Below, piece by piece: positions 16,593-25,890 of a stretch of DNA of 48,347 nt; the first letter of the stretch is position 1; each line of letters starts with the position of its first letter. The DNA is from Pseudomonas lopnurensis. Lineage in GTDB: Bacteria; Pseudomonadota; Gammaproteobacteria; Pseudomonadales; Pseudomonadaceae. Location of the stretch: assembly GCF_015070855.1 (NCBI RefSeq), contig NZ_JADDIX010000061.1, forward strand, positions 13,294 to 61,640. The letters are read 5' to 3'. Below the pieces are notes generated by a model that was not told the origin of the DNA, searched no databases, and saw nothing but the letters and a program-made list of their open reading frames with translations. The translations under genes were made by a program, and so were the position numbers.

Positions 16593-19124
16593 ATGTCTTC
16601 AGCCAGCTTCGAGTTCTGTTCGCCTCCGCAGCGCCTGGTACTGCCCGATGGCTTGAGGCTGGGGTTCCTCGCGCAGCCGCCAGGGGCCCAGGCCGCAGCG
16701 CTGGTGCGGGTGCATGCCGGGGCGCACGATGCTCCGGCTGCCTATCCAGGCCTGGCGCATTTTCTCGAGCACCTGCTGTTCCTGGGCAGCGCTGCCTACC
16801 CGCCGGCACAAGGCCTGATGCCCTTCGTGCAGGGGTGTGCCGGCCAGTTGAACGCCTCGACCCGCGAGCGGCATACCGACTATTTCTTCCAGGTGCCGGC
16901 CGAGGCGTTTGCCGAGGCGCTCAAGCGTCTGCTCGACATGCTCGCCCGGCCGCTGCTCGACCCCGCCGCGCAATTGCGCGAGCGCGAGGTGCTGCAGGCG
17001 GAGTTCCTGGCCCGCGCCAAGGACCGGGAAACCCTCTGTGACGCCGCGATCGGTACGGCCCTGGCTGCGCGACACCCCTTCGCCGGCTTCCACGCCGGCC
17101 ACCGTGACACCCTGCCTGTCGAGAGCGCCGAGTTCCAGCAGGCGCTGCTGGGCTACCATCAGCGGTTCTACCATGCGGGGCAGCTGGAATTGCTGGTCGC
17201 TGCGCCATGCAGCCTCGAACGACTGCAGGGGCTGCTGCGCAGCGATGAATGCCGGCTGCCGGCCGCGCCGGAGGTTTACAGGCCGCTCATCCCGCTGCAG
17301 GCGGCCGATGCTACACCTCTTTACTTGCAGGTCGAGGGTTCCCGAGCGTACCTCGACCTGGCGTTCGTCCTGGACGGCCTGCCGGATGGCACGGCCGTCG
17401 CGCTGGATATGCTGGCCACCTGGCTCGGTTCGCAGGCCTCCGGCAGTCTGTTCGCTGCGCTGCGCGACGAAGGATGGTGCGAGGCCGTGGCGCTGCGCGT
17501 GCCTTATTGGCATGCCGGGCAGGGTGTGATCATCGTCGAGCTGCAACTGACCGGGCAGGGCCTGTCGGCGCGTGCGCAGATCGTCGCGGCGGTGCGCGAC
17601 TGGCTGGGATTCCTGACCCGGCAGGCGCCCTGGGCCGAGCTCTGGCACGAGTACGTGCGGATTCGCCGGCGCGGCCTGCTCGGCAAGGAGCCGCTGGCGT
17701 GCTTGCGCTACTGGGTGGAGCCCGCTGCCTGGCAACCGTCGACCGACGCGCATCAGGTGCAGCAAGCGTTACGGGCACTGGGCATGCAACTGAGCGACAG
17801 GGGGCCGATCGTGCTCAGCATCGGCCGGGCAGCCGCCGACGCGAGTCCACGGATCATCGCCGCAGACGCCGGGTTCCCCCTGCAATTGACAGCGGATCGC
17901 TTGCCGGACGCGGTTCCTCGCCAATGGCACTGGCGCCTGCCCGAGCGCAACCGCTGGCTGGACAGTCGGCTGCAGCCGCGCGTAGAGCCGTTGGTGCCGA
18001 TGCTGTGCTGGCTGCAAGCGGACACTGCAAGCGGGCAGGGCGCGCTGTATGTGCGCTGGCGCTTCGACGACGGTCAGCCGATGGCGGGGCTCTGGCACGT
18101 GCTGCAGGCGGCATTGCGGCGCCACACCCTGGCCGCTGCGCAGGCTGGCGTCGAGCTGCGTTTCGAGAACCATGGGCGCAGCTGGTGCCTGGCGTTGTTC
18201 GGCCATGGCGAGGCGCTGCCGGTGGTATTGCGGGATCTGCTCGAGGTGCTGGCCATGCCACCCGCCTCGGCGTTCGACGAAGGGCAGCGGCTGGCGGTCG
18301 AGGCGCAGGAGCCATCCGCCGATGAATTGCTCCTGCGCCAACTGATGCGGCGGTTGCCGCTGCTGCTCGATCCCCTTCCGCATGCTGCGGGCTTGCAGCC
18401 TTTGGATCAAGCGGCCTTGACCCACGCCTGGCGGCACGCCCGCTGGGATGCCCTGGCCGTGGGCCTGTCGGCGCCTCTGAGCGGGCCGCTGCAGGATGCA
18501 CTGCGCGTGACGCCCGGGATGCCGGAAACGCAGGCAACCCCGGCCGAGGCCGATGCCGCTGGCGCCCACTCCTATGTATGGTGCGGTTTCGGCGAGCCGG
18601 CGAGGGAAACCGCCTTGCTGCTGTTCTGCCCGTTGCCTCTGCGCGCAGCTTCCGTGGAGGCGGCCTGGCGGCAACTGTCGCGGCTGATGGAAGGGGCATT
18701 CTTTCGCCGTCTGCGCAGCGAGCTGCAGCTCGGTTATGCGGTGTTCTGCGGCTTTCGCCAGTTCGGTGAGCGGGCCGGAATGATCTTTGCCGTGCAGTCG
18801 CCCAGGGCGTCGGCCGGTGAGATCCTCGGACATATCGAAACCTTTCTCGCTGAGTTCGCCCGCGAGCTGGATGCCCGGCCGGATGCTCCTCCTGCGAGCG
18901 CCGACGTCGCTCGGCGCGGCGACCTGCGCGGTCGCGCCGAACAGGTCTGGCAGGCCCGGCTGGCAGGTTGCGACAGTGACTATCCGGCCCGGGTCGAGCT
19001 GGCCATGGCGGCGCTGCAGCCCGAGGACATCCGTCGTCAACTGCAGGCCCTGCGCGAGGCCGAGGGCGGCTGGTACGTGCTCGCCAATGCCGCCGCCCCG
19101 GATACCCGCTGGCTACGGCGCTAG
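16593..19124 (+). CDS. pqqF: PqqF-like M16-family zinc metallopeptidase
   Basis: An 843-residue peptidase of the insulinase family. The inverted zinc motif HFLEHLLFLG (HxxEH, about residue 52) is intact and the distal glutamate is plausibly in REREVLQAEF. Further family features are GCAGQLNASTRERHTDYFFQV, the FYHAGQLELLV segment and a C-terminal SELQLGYAVFCGFRQF. PqqF helps cleave the PqqA precursor peptide during pyrroloquinoline quinone synthesis. No other pqq gene lies in the window, so pqqF is separate from the main pqq operon, as in some pseudomonads. The start at ATG 16593 is preferred over GTG 16584; neither has a strong ribosome-binding site. Confidence 0.85.
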   Translation: MSSASFEFCSPPQRLVLPDGLRLGFLAQPPGAQAAALVRVHAGAHDAPAAYPGLAHFLEHLLFLGSAAYPPAQGLMPFVQGCAGQLNASTRERHTDYFFQVPAEAFAEALKRLLDMLARPLLDPAAQLREREVLQAEFLARAKDRETLCDAAIGTALAARHPFAGFHAGHRDTLPVESAEFQQALLGYHQRFYHAGQLELLVAAPCSLERLQGLLRSDECRLPAAPEVYRPLIPLQAADATPLYLQVEGSRAYLDLAFVLDGLPDGTAVALDMLATWLGSQASGSLFAALRDEGWCEAVALRVPYWHAGQGVIIVELQLTGQGLSARAQIVAAVRDWLGFLTRQAPWAELWHEYVRIRRRGLLGKEPLACLRYWVEPAAWQPSTDAHQVQQALRALGMQLSDRGPIVLSIGRAAADASPRIIAADAGFPLQLTADRLPDAVPRQWHWRLPERNRWLDSRLQPRVEPLVPMLCWLQADTASGQGALYVRWRFDDGQPMAGLWHVLQAALRRHTLAAAQAGVELRFENHGRSWCLALFGHGEALPVVLRDLLEVLAMPPASAFDEGQRLAVEAQEPSADELLLRQLMRRLPLLLDPLPHAAGLQPLDQAALTHAWRHARWDALAVGLSAPLSGPLQDALRVTPGMPETQATPAEADAAGAHSYVWCGFGEPARETALLLFCPLPLRAASVEAAWRQLSRLMEGAFFRRLRSELQLGYAVFCGFRQFGERAGMIFAVQSPRASAGEILGHIETFLAEFARELDARPDAPPASADVARRGDLRGRAEQVWQARLAGCDSDYPARVELAMAALQPEDIRRQLQALREAEGGWYVLANAAAPDTRWLRR

Positions 19125-19361
19125 GTCGAAACCGCCGATCCGTTCCGGTTGTTCACCAGGCGATCGGGACGCTGCGCGATGCTTTGGACGTACGACCTAA
19201 GCGCCGCCCCTCCGGCCCGCGGATGAATGCTTCCAATGCAAGACGGTCGCCACGGCCAAAGTGCCAGCCTTTCGCCGCTATCGCAGCGTATGTGCGCCGT
19301 GGCCCTCTTTCGATAATCGCTCCCGTCACGACTGCTTGTCGTCAATACCGCGGAGAGCGCC

Positions 19362-20549
19362 ATGCACAACAACAAGAAAGCCGTTTCAACCCTGCTGCCG
19401 CTGGCCATGGCCAGTGCCGTCGCCATGAGCCTGAGCCAATCGGCGCTGGCCGAAATCGTGCTCTACGACGAGGACGGCACCACGTTTTCCACCGACGGAT
19501 ACTTCAACACCTTCTACGTGCACAGCGACGTGGACCGCGACGGCGAGCAGTTCGATCGCAAGCAGTCGCGGGTGAAGATGGGCTTTCTGCCCAACTGGAT
19601 CGGCTTCAATTTCACCAGGCAGGTCGGCGACCTCGAGCTGGGCGGCCGTTCCTCGTTCTGGGTGACGATCAACGACAGCGACACCAACGGCACCGAAACC
19701 GGCATCGACGTCCGCCAGTTCTACGCCACCGCCGGCAACGAGCAATGGGGCGAGGTGCTGTTCGGCAAGGACTTCGGTCTGTTCGCCCGCTCCAACATCC
19801 TGCTCGACGAGATGCTCAGCGGCTATGGCCAGGTGAGCGATAGCCTGGGCCTGGTGGACGGCGGTGGCGTGTCCTTCGGCAACATCGGCAGCGGCTACCC
19901 GTACCCGTTCCCGACCGCGCAGATCACCTACCGTTCGCCCGAGATGAGCGGTCTGCGCATCGCCGCGGGCATCATGGACCCGGTGGACACCACCGAGGAC
20001 ACCCGCTCGACGCTGGACAAGGCCTACCAGGAGGCGCCGCGCTTCGAGGCCGAAGTGACCTACCGGTTCGAGCTCGGCGGCACCCAGTTCTACACCTGGG
20101 TCAACGGCATGCAGCAGAGCTCGGACAATACCGACAGCAGCATCGACGAGGTCACGTCCAAGGGCCTCGGCTATGGCGTACAGGCGAAGATGGGCAACCT
20201 CTCGTTGACCGCGTCCGGCTTCCAGGCCGAGGGCATCAACCCGTTCTTCACCAACAACGCCGGCGAGGCGCTGTTGCGCGAGGTCGACAGCGACGGCTAC
20301 CTGCTGCAGGGTTCCTACCGCTTCGGCAAGAACCGCCTGGCGCTGTCCTACGGCAAGACCAAGGACGACGGCAATGGCCTGGGCAGCGCGGCCGACTACG
20401 AGACCCGCGGCGTGGCGCTGTTCCACAGCATCAACGACAACCTCACCCTGGTGGCCGAACTGAACCAGTTCGAGATCGCCGGCCGTGACGATTCGACCCT
20501 CGACGAAGACACCCGCACCTTCGCGGTGGGCGCGGCACTGAGTTTCTGA
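19362..20549 (+). CDS. Gram-negative general porin-like outer membrane protein
   Basis: A 395-residue outer membrane beta-barrel. A signal peptide spans about residues 1-29 (KK, hydrophobic core, SALA cleavage before EIVLYDEDG). The body is rich in alternating hydrophobic strands with GxxAxxYRSPEMSGLRIAAG, EVTYRFELGGTQFYTWVNG, LQGSYRFGKNRLALSYGK and a final strand ending in Phe (VGAALSF), the signature for Bam-dependent assembly. The ATG has GGAGAG upstream. Residues GSGYPYPFPTAQ may lie in loop 3. Position after pqqF suggests a link to periplasmic oxidation of small substrates, but the solute is unknown. A clear terminator follows. Confidence 0.85.
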   Translation: MHNNKKAVSTLLPLAMASAVAMSLSQSALAEIVLYDEDGTTFSTDGYFNTFYVHSDVDRDGEQFDRKQSRVKMGFLPNWIGFNFTRQVGDLELGGRSSFWVTINDSDTNGTETGIDVRQFYATAGNEQWGEVLFGKDFGLFARSNILLDEMLSGYGQVSDSLGLVDGGGVSFGNIGSGYPYPFPTAQITYRSPEMSGLRIAAGIMDPVDTTEDTRSTLDKAYQEAPRFEAEVTYRFELGGTQFYTWVNGMQQSSDNTDSSIDEVTSKGLGYGVQAKMGNLSLTASGFQAEGINPFFTNNAGEALLREVDSDGYLLQGSYRFGKNRLALSYGKTKDDGNGLGSAADYETRGVALFHSINDNLTLVAELNQFEIAGRDDSTLDEDTRTFAVGAALSF

Positions 20550-20576
20550 GCCGCGGACTCCGCTGCATCCCGAAAT

Positions 20577-20606
20577 GGCTGGTTCCCCGCAAGGGGCCAG
20601 CCTTTT
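20577..20606 (+). terminator. Rho-independent terminator after the porin gene
   Basis: GGCTGG and CAGCC arms extend through CCCC-GCAA-GGGG to form a strong hairpin (20577-20602), followed by TTTT (20603-20606). It lies 28 bp after the porin stop. Confidence 0.85.
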
Positions 20607-20950
20607 CGCCGTTCACCGGCAAGCCGCCATGGCTGAGCGCAGGATGGCGTGGGGTGGCGTGGGGTGGATAACGCCGTGCGGCTCATCCACCCTCCGGGGC
20701 GCAGGCAAAAGTCGCTGCGTGGCGCTCTGGCAGGAGCCTGGTTGCTGGCGAGCAACCGCCGCGGTTGTCCGCAAGCGGGCGTGCAAAAGGGTTGAACCGC
20801 ATTCGCGCCCGCGCCGGTGGCGCCTGCGATCATGCGTCGCGTTGCTACCTAGGCAGGGCTTTTCCGGTACTCAAGTAGCATTTTCGCGCCCTATGCCCTG
20901 CCCAAGAATAGGGTCATCCGATTCAGGTGGTGCGGGGGGGGGGGCGGTGC
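20607..20950. other. Intergenic region between porin and nosP
   Basis: No gene is recognised. It contains an inverted repeat GGGTGGAT (20662-20669) / ATCCACCC (20685-20692) with GTGGGGTGGC direct repeats, and REP-like GCGAGCAACC / CGCAAGCGGGC words. It ends in an 11-guanine run (20934-20944) just before the nosP start. Confidence 0.55.
20934..20944. repeat. Homopolymeric G11 tract at the start of nosP
   Basis: Eleven consecutive G residues, 6 nt before the GTG at 20951. If translation began at the upstream in-frame GTG at 20927 the tract would be coding and slippage would shift the frame. If it begins at 20951 the tract lies where the Shine-Dalgarno should be, so length changes could alter initiation. 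Confidence 0.8.
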
Positions 20951-22114
20951 GTGACCGAACAACAAGGTGAAGTGGTCCGCACGGCGATGTCCGAGGCCCG
21001 GCTGGCCGAAACGGTGGCGCAGGATCTGGCGCGCCAGCTGATGCACCCGCACCTGGGATTCGTGCTGTTCTTCTGTTCGGCCGAATACGACCTGCCGGCG
21101 CTGGGCGACGCGCTGCAGCAGTATTTCGGCGGGGTGCGCCTGGTCGGCTGCACGTCCGCCGGCGAGATCACCGCGCAGGGCTATGGCCGCAGTTGCGTCA
21201 CGGCCATCGGCTTCGACCACCGCAGCTTCTCGATCGCCTGCGAACTGATCGACGAGATGGAGCGCTTCGGCCTGGTCGAGGCCCAGCAACTGGTCGAGCG
21301 CCTGGGCCGCGATTGCCGCAGCAATTCGCTGGCGCCGATCAAGGACCACAGCTTCGCGCTGACCCTGCTCGACGGCCTGTCCAGTCGCGAGGAAGTGGTG
21401 CTGTCCGCGCTCAGCGCGGCATTCGGCAGCATCCCGCATTTTGGCGGTTCGGCCGGCGACGACAACCACTTCAGCGATACCTACGTGTACCACGACGGCC
21501 GCTTCCACAGCGGCGCGGCCATCGTGGTGCTGGTCAACACCTGGCTGGATTTCGAGGTGTTCACCACCCACCACATCCTGCCGCGTGGCGAGAAGCTGGT
21601 GGTGACCCAGGCCGACAGCAACAGCCGCAGGGTCTACGAGCTGAACGCCGAGCCGGCGGCCGAGGAATACGCCCGGCTGATCGGCGTGCGCGTCGCCGAA
21701 CTCGACCATCGCCTGTTCGCGGCGCACCCGCTGGCGGTGCGCATCAACGAGCACTACTACGTGCGCTCGATCCAGAAGGTCAACGCCGATCTCAGCCTGA
21801 CCTTCTACTGCGCGGTGGAGAACGGCATCGTGCTCACCGCCATGCAGCCGGGCCCGCTGATGCCCAACCTCGAAGCGCTGTTCCAGCGCCTGGAGCAACG
21901 TCTCGGGCCGCCGTTGCTGACCATCGGCTGCGATTGCTTCCTGCGCCGTCTGGAGATCGAGGCCAACGGTGTCAGCGAACAGGCTTCGGATGTTCTCAGG
22001 CGCCAGCAGGTGATCGGCTTCAACACCTACGGAGAGCAGTTCAATGGCATGCACATCAACCAGACCTTCACCGGTGTCGCCATTGGCCGACCGGGAGGGC
22101 GGGGCGGTCGCTGA
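20951..22114 (+). CDS. nosP: NosP: FIST-domain heme nitric-oxide sensor
   Basis: A roughly 387-residue FIST_N/FIST_C protein (HPHLGFVLFFCSAEYDLPALGDAL, VGCTSAGEI, FGGSAGDDN and the C-terminal NTYGEQFNGMHINQTFTG). The order FIST protein then multi-PAS hybrid kinase matches P. aeruginosa NosP-NahK (PA1975-PA1976). There NosP is a heme protein that binds NO and inhibits the kinase, promoting biofilm dispersal. Start candidates are GTG 20951 (chosen), ATG 20987 (removing 12 residues) and GTG 20927 (through the G11 tract). It overlaps the kinase gene at its 3' end, indicating tight coupling. It probably acts as a cytosolic receptor. Confidence 0.85.
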   Translation: MTEQQGEVVRTAMSEARLAETVAQDLARQLMHPHLGFVLFFCSAEYDLPALGDALQQYFGGVRLVGCTSAGEITAQGYGRSCVTAIGFDHRSFSIACELIDEMERFGLVEAQQLVERLGRDCRSNSLAPIKDHSFALTLLDGLSSREEVVLSALSAAFGSIPHFGGSAGDDNHFSDTYVYHDGRFHSGAAIVVLVNTWLDFEVFTTHHILPRGEKLVVTQADSNSRRVYELNAEPAAEEYARLIGVRVAELDHRLFAAHPLAVRINEHYYVRSIQKVNADLSLTFYCAVENGIVLTAMQPGPLMPNLEALFQRLEQRLGPPLLTIGCDCFLRRLEIEANGVSEQASDVLRRQQVIGFNTYGEQFNGMHINQTFTGVAIGRPGGRGGR

Positions 22115-24683
22115 ACTGCTGGCGCGTCAGGCCGAGCTCGAGCGCGAGAACCTCAAGCTCAAGCGCATCAACGCCGCGCTGATCGAGCGGGTCGAGTCCA
22201 GCGGCGCAGGGCGCGACGCCTCCTACGCGGCGTTCCAGCACTCGGTGGAACTGGCCGAGCAGGTGCGCGAACGTACCGACGCGCTGAGCCAGGCGATGGC
22301 CGAGCTCAAGGGCAGCAACCAGTTGCTCAGCGACGCGCGGCTGCGCGCGGAAACTGCCCACCAGCACCTGGTCGACGCCATCGAGAGCATTTCCGATGCC
22401 TTCGTGCTGTTCGACCGTGAGCAGCGCATCGTCCTGTTCAATCGACGTTTCAAATCGTTGTGGAGCCGAACCCGGGCGCGCATCAATGCCGGCACGCGAC
22501 TGGCGGATGTGCGTCGGCTGGCCGAGAGCACCGGGTTGATCGTCGAGGAACACCGCGGCCGGGGCGACGAGCCGATGGTCTACCGGCTGAACAGCGGGCG
22601 CTGGGTTCAGGTCAGCGAGCGGCCGACGCGCGAAGGCGGGCTGGTGATCCTCTACACCGACATCACCGAGGTGAAGGTCAGCGAAACCATGCGCCGCGAA
22701 CAGGCGCTGGCGCAGAAGTCGCGGCTGCTGCAGCGGGCCGTGGACAATCTGTCCCAGGGCGTGGCGATGGTCAGCGGCGAGGGCGCGCTGGAACTGTGGA
22801 ACCGGCGCTTCCTCGAACTCTGCGGGCTGGCGCCGATCGAGGCGCACCGGCCGTTCGCGGAGGTCATGGCCGACAGCGAACTGAAACTGCTGACGCCCAA
22901 CACCCGCGACGCCAAGGGCCACCCGGTGCGCGAACTGGAGCAGCGCCTGTTCGATGGGCGCATGCTGGAAATCCGCACCCATGCGCTGCCCACCGGCGGT
23001 TTCGTCAACACCTTCACCGACATCACCGAGCGCTACCGCCACGCCGAGGCGCTGCGCGAGAGCGAGCGCTGGATTCGCCTGATCACCGACCACGTGCCCG
23101 CGCTGATCGCCTATGTCTCGTCCGAGCTGACCTACGAATTCACCAACAAGGTCTACGAGCAATGGTACCGCTGGCCGAGCGACGGCATGCTCGGCCAGAG
23201 CCTGCGCGAAGTGCACAGCGGCGAGCACTGGCGGCAGCTGGAGCCCTACATCGACCGCGCGCTGTCCGGCGAGAGCGTCAGCTTCGAGATGGCCGAGCGC
23301 AACCATGCCGGCCAGCAGCGCTACATGCTGCGCTCCTACGTGCCGAACCGGCAGGCCAGTGGCGAGGTGGCGGGCATCTTCGTGCTGATCCAGGACATCA
23401 CCGACCGCCGGCGCACCGCCGAGGCGCTGCACCAGGCCTATCAGAACCTGGAGCAGCGGGTGCGCGAGCGCACCGCCGAACTGACCAGCCTCAACGACCA
23501 GCTGCTGTGCGAGATCGACGAGCGCAGCCACGTCGAGGCACGGCTGCGCGAGGCCAAGCGCGAGGCCGAACTGGCCAACCTGTCGAAGACCAAGTTCCTC
23601 GCCGCGGTCAGCCACGACCTGCTGCAGCCGCTGAACGCCGCGCGGCTGTTCACCAGCGCGCTGCTGGAACAGCCGGCGGCACCCAGCGGCGGGCTGATCC
23701 GCAACATCAGCAACTCGCTGGAGGACGTGGAAAACCTGCTTGGCACGCTGGTCGACATTTCCAAGCTGGACGCCGGCGTGATCAAGCCGGATATCGCCCC
23801 GTTCGCCGTCAGCGAGCTGCTCGACAATCTTTCCACGGAGTTTCGTCAGATCGCCGCCACCGAGCGCCTGCAGCTGGACTTCGTGCCCTGTTCGGCGCTG
23901 GTGCGCAGCGATATCCAGCTGCTCGCGCGCATCCTGCGCAACCTGCTGACCAATGCCATCCGCTATACGCCGCAAGGGCGCGTGCTGCTGGGTTGCCGTC
24001 GGCGCCGGCAAAACCTGTCGATCGAGGTCTGGGATACCGGCGTGGGCATCGCCGAGGACAAGCTCGAGGAAATCTTCCAGGAATTCAAACGCGGCGAGGG
24101 CGTGCGGCCGAACCAGGATCGCGGCCTGGGGCTGGGGCTGGCCATCGTCGAGAAGATCGCGCGCATGCTCGGCCACCGCATCCTGGTCGGCTCGCGACCG
24201 GGGCGCGGTTCGCGCTTCGCCATCGAGGTGCCGCTGGCCCGGCGCGCGCCCAAGGCCCGCGCCGAGCCGAATACCACCGAACTGCTGCTGCAGCGGCTGC
24301 AGGGCGCCCGGGTGTGGGTACTGGATAACGACACGGCGATCTGCGCCGGCATGCGCACGCTGCTGGAAGGCTGGGGCTGCATGGTGGTGACGGCGCTGTC
24401 CGAGGAAGACCTGGCGCGGCAGGTGGACAACTTCCACGCCGAGGCCGACCTGCTGATCGCCGACTACCACCTGGACAATGGCCATACCGGCATCGACGTG
24501 GTCGCCTCGGTCAATGCGCGTCGCGCCAGTCCGCTACCGGCACTGATGATCACCGCCAACTACAGCAACGAACTCAAGCAGCAGGTACGCGAGCTGGGGC
24601 ACACGCTGATGCACAAGCCGGTGCGGCCGATGAAGCTGAAGACCGCCATGTGCCATATGCTCGACCATGGCACGGCTGGGTGA
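22044..24683 (+). CDS. nahK: NahK: multi-PAS hybrid histidine kinase (NosP-associated)
   Basis: A soluble hybrid kinase of up to 879 residues. An N-terminal coiled coil (ELLARQAELERENLKLKRINAALIERV-type heptads) is followed by about three PAS domains (starting near ESISDAFVLFDREQ, NLSQGVAMVSGEGA and ITDHVPALIAYVSSE) and another coiled coil. The HisKA box is AVSHDLLQPLNAARLF. The ATPase motifs are NLLTNAIRYTP (N), VWDTGVGIAEDKLEEIF (G1) and GLGLGLAIVEK (G2). A C-terminal receiver has DND acidic residues, the phospho-acceptor in LIADYH, an ITAN segment and HKPVRP. ATG 22044 has GGAGAG 7 nt upstream; GTG 22074 is the alternative. Overlap with nosP is 41-71 bp. It corresponds to P. aeruginosa PA1976/NahK (ErcS'). 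Confidence 0.88.
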   Translation: MACTSTRPSPVSPLADREGGAVAELLARQAELERENLKLKRINAALIERVESSGAGRDASYAAFQHSVELAEQVRERTDALSQAMAELKGSNQLLSDARLRAETAHQHLVDAIESISDAFVLFDREQRIVLFNRRFKSLWSRTRARINAGTRLADVRRLAESTGLIVEEHRGRGDEPMVYRLNSGRWVQVSERPTREGGLVILYTDITEVKVSETMRREQALAQKSRLLQRAVDNLSQGVAMVSGEGALELWNRRFLELCGLAPIEAHRPFAEVMADSELKLLTPNTRDAKGHPVRELEQRLFDGRMLEIRTHALPTGGFVNTFTDITERYRHAEALRESERWIRLITDHVPALIAYVSSELTYEFTNKVYEQWYRWPSDGMLGQSLREVHSGEHWRQLEPYIDRALSGESVSFEMAERNHAGQQRYMLRSYVPNRQASGEVAGIFVLIQDITDRRRTAEALHQAYQNLEQRVRERTAELTSLNDQLLCEIDERSHVEARLREAKREAELANLSKTKFLAAVSHDLLQPLNAARLFTSALLEQPAAPSGGLIRNISNSLEDVENLLGTLVDISKLDAGVIKPDIAPFAVSELLDNLSTEFRQIAATERLQLDFVPCSALVRSDIQLLARILRNLLTNAIRYTPQGRVLLGCRRRRQNLSIEVWDTGVGIAEDKLEEIFQEFKRGEGVRPNQDRGLGLGLAIVEKIARMLGHRILVGSRPGRGSRFAIEVPLARRAPKARAEPNTTELLLQRLQGARVWVLDNDTAICAGMRTLLEGWGCMVVTALSEEDLARQVDNFHAEADLLIADYHLDNGHTGIDVVASVNARRASPLPALMITANYSNELKQQVRELGHTLMHKPVRPMKLKTAMCHMLDHGTAG

Positions 24684-24707
24684 CTGAAGCGGTGGGGGCT
24701 GTCGGAG

Positions 24708-24791
24708 CTTCAAGCTTCAAGCCTCAAGCCTCAAGCCTCAAGCCTCAAGCCTCAAGCCTCAAGCCTCAAGCCTCAAGCCTCAAGCCTCAAG
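24708..24791. repeat. Tandem heptamer repeat, 12 copies
   Basis: Two copies of CTTCAAG followed by ten exact copies of CCTCAAG (84 bp). It lies between the convergent nahK and glutathionyl-hydroquinone reductase genes. The number of copies is likely variable between strains. Confidence 0.95.
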
Positions 24792-24801
24792 CTTTGGACT
24801 T

Positions 24802-25806
24802 CTAAGCCTCCGATCGCATCCAGATTCCTCGTCCCGGCAGGTGTTCGCGGTCATGGGAGCGGTCGAGTTCCAGGGCCGGGCCTTTCGGGACGATGCCGTT
24901 GGCGTTGATCTGTCGGTGGCTGGCGTAGTAGTGGCTTTTGATATGGATGAAATCCACCGTCTCGGCCACGCCCGGCCACTGGTACAACTCGCGCAGCCAG
25001 TTGGACAGGTTCGGATAATCGGCGATGCGCCGCAGGTTGCACTTGAAGTGGCCGAAATAGACGGCATCGAAGCGAACCAGGCTGGTGAACAGGCGCCAGT
25101 CGGCTTCGGTCAGGTGTTCGCCGGCCAGATAGCGCTGTTTGCCCAGGCGCTGTTCGAGCCAGTCGAGTTCGCGGAACAGCTCGTCGAAGGCTTCTTCGTA
25201 GGCTTCCTGCGTGGTGGCGAAACCCGCGCGGTAGACGCCATTGTTGATCGCCGGATAGATCCGCGCATTGAGCGCATCGATCTCGCCATGCAGGGCCTCG
25301 GGATAGAAATCCAGCCGCGAGCCGGTGAGCGTGTCGAATGCGCCGTTGAACATGCGGATGATCTCGGCCGATTCGTTGCTGACGATGCACTGGCGCTCGC
25401 GGTCCCAGAGCACCGGCACGGTGACCCGGCCGGAATAGTTCGGATCATCGCGGGTGTAGCGCTGGTACAGGTAGTCGAGGCCGTCCAGCGCGTCGCCGCT
25501 GGAGCCGGTGGCCTTGTCGAAGGTCCAGCCGTGTTCGGCCATCAGCCAGCTGACCACCGAGACGTCGAGCAGCGCTTCCAGCCCCTTCAGCTTGCGCAAG
25601 ATCAGGGTGCGGTGCGCCCAGGGGCAGGCCAGCGATACGTACAGGTGATAACGCCCGGCTTCGGCCTTGAAGCCACCCTGGCCGTCGGGGCCGGGCGCGC
25701 CATCGGCTGTCACCCAGTGACGGCGCTTGGCCTGTTCACGTTCGAATGTTCCGTCTCTGCTTTCATACCAGCGGTCATGCCACTGGCCGTCGATGAGTAG
25801 TCCCAT
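24802..25806 (-). CDS. yqjG: Glutathionyl-hydroquinone reductase (YqjG/ECM4 family, xi-class GST)
   Basis: A 334-residue glutathione transferase-like enzyme that reduces glutathionyl-hydroquinones. The N-terminal thioredoxin-fold contains the catalytic cysteine in SLACPWAHR, with GRYHLYVSLACPWAHRTLI typical of the family. VTVPVLWD and IVSNESAEIIRMFN bind glutathione. The C-terminal helical domain contains LNARIYPAINNGVYRAGFA and EADWRLFTSLVRFDAVYFGHFKCN, both strong signatures. The ATG at 25806 has GAGGAC upstream and removes a 7-residue non-conserved leader. It is convergent with nahK, with the heptamer repeats between them. Confidence 0.93.
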   Translation of the reverse strand: MGLLIDGQWHDRWYESRDGTFEREQAKRRHWVTADGAPGPDGQGGFKAEAGRYHLYVSLACPWAHRTLILRKLKGLEALLDVSVVSWLMAEHGWTFDKATGSSGDALDGLDYLYQRYTRDDPNYSGRVTVPVLWDRERQCIVSNESAEIIRMFNGAFDTLTGSRLDFYPEALHGEIDALNARIYPAINNGVYRAGFATTQEAYEEAFDELFRELDWLEQRLGKQRYLAGEHLTEADWRLFTSLVRFDAVYFGHFKCNLRRIADYPNLSNWLRELYQWPGVAETVDFIHIKSHYYASHRQINANGIVPKGPALELDRSHDREHLPGRGIWMRSEA

Positions 25807-25890
25807 GCTGTCCTCCCGTATACGCATTAGGAGGCAGTCTAGGGACGATGGTTCGATCGATGCACCCGAACGGTCGGTGGATCCTATCGC

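Noticed and set aside
24708..24791. CRISPR array
   Set aside because: The unit is only 7 bp with no spacers; it is a simple tandem repeat.
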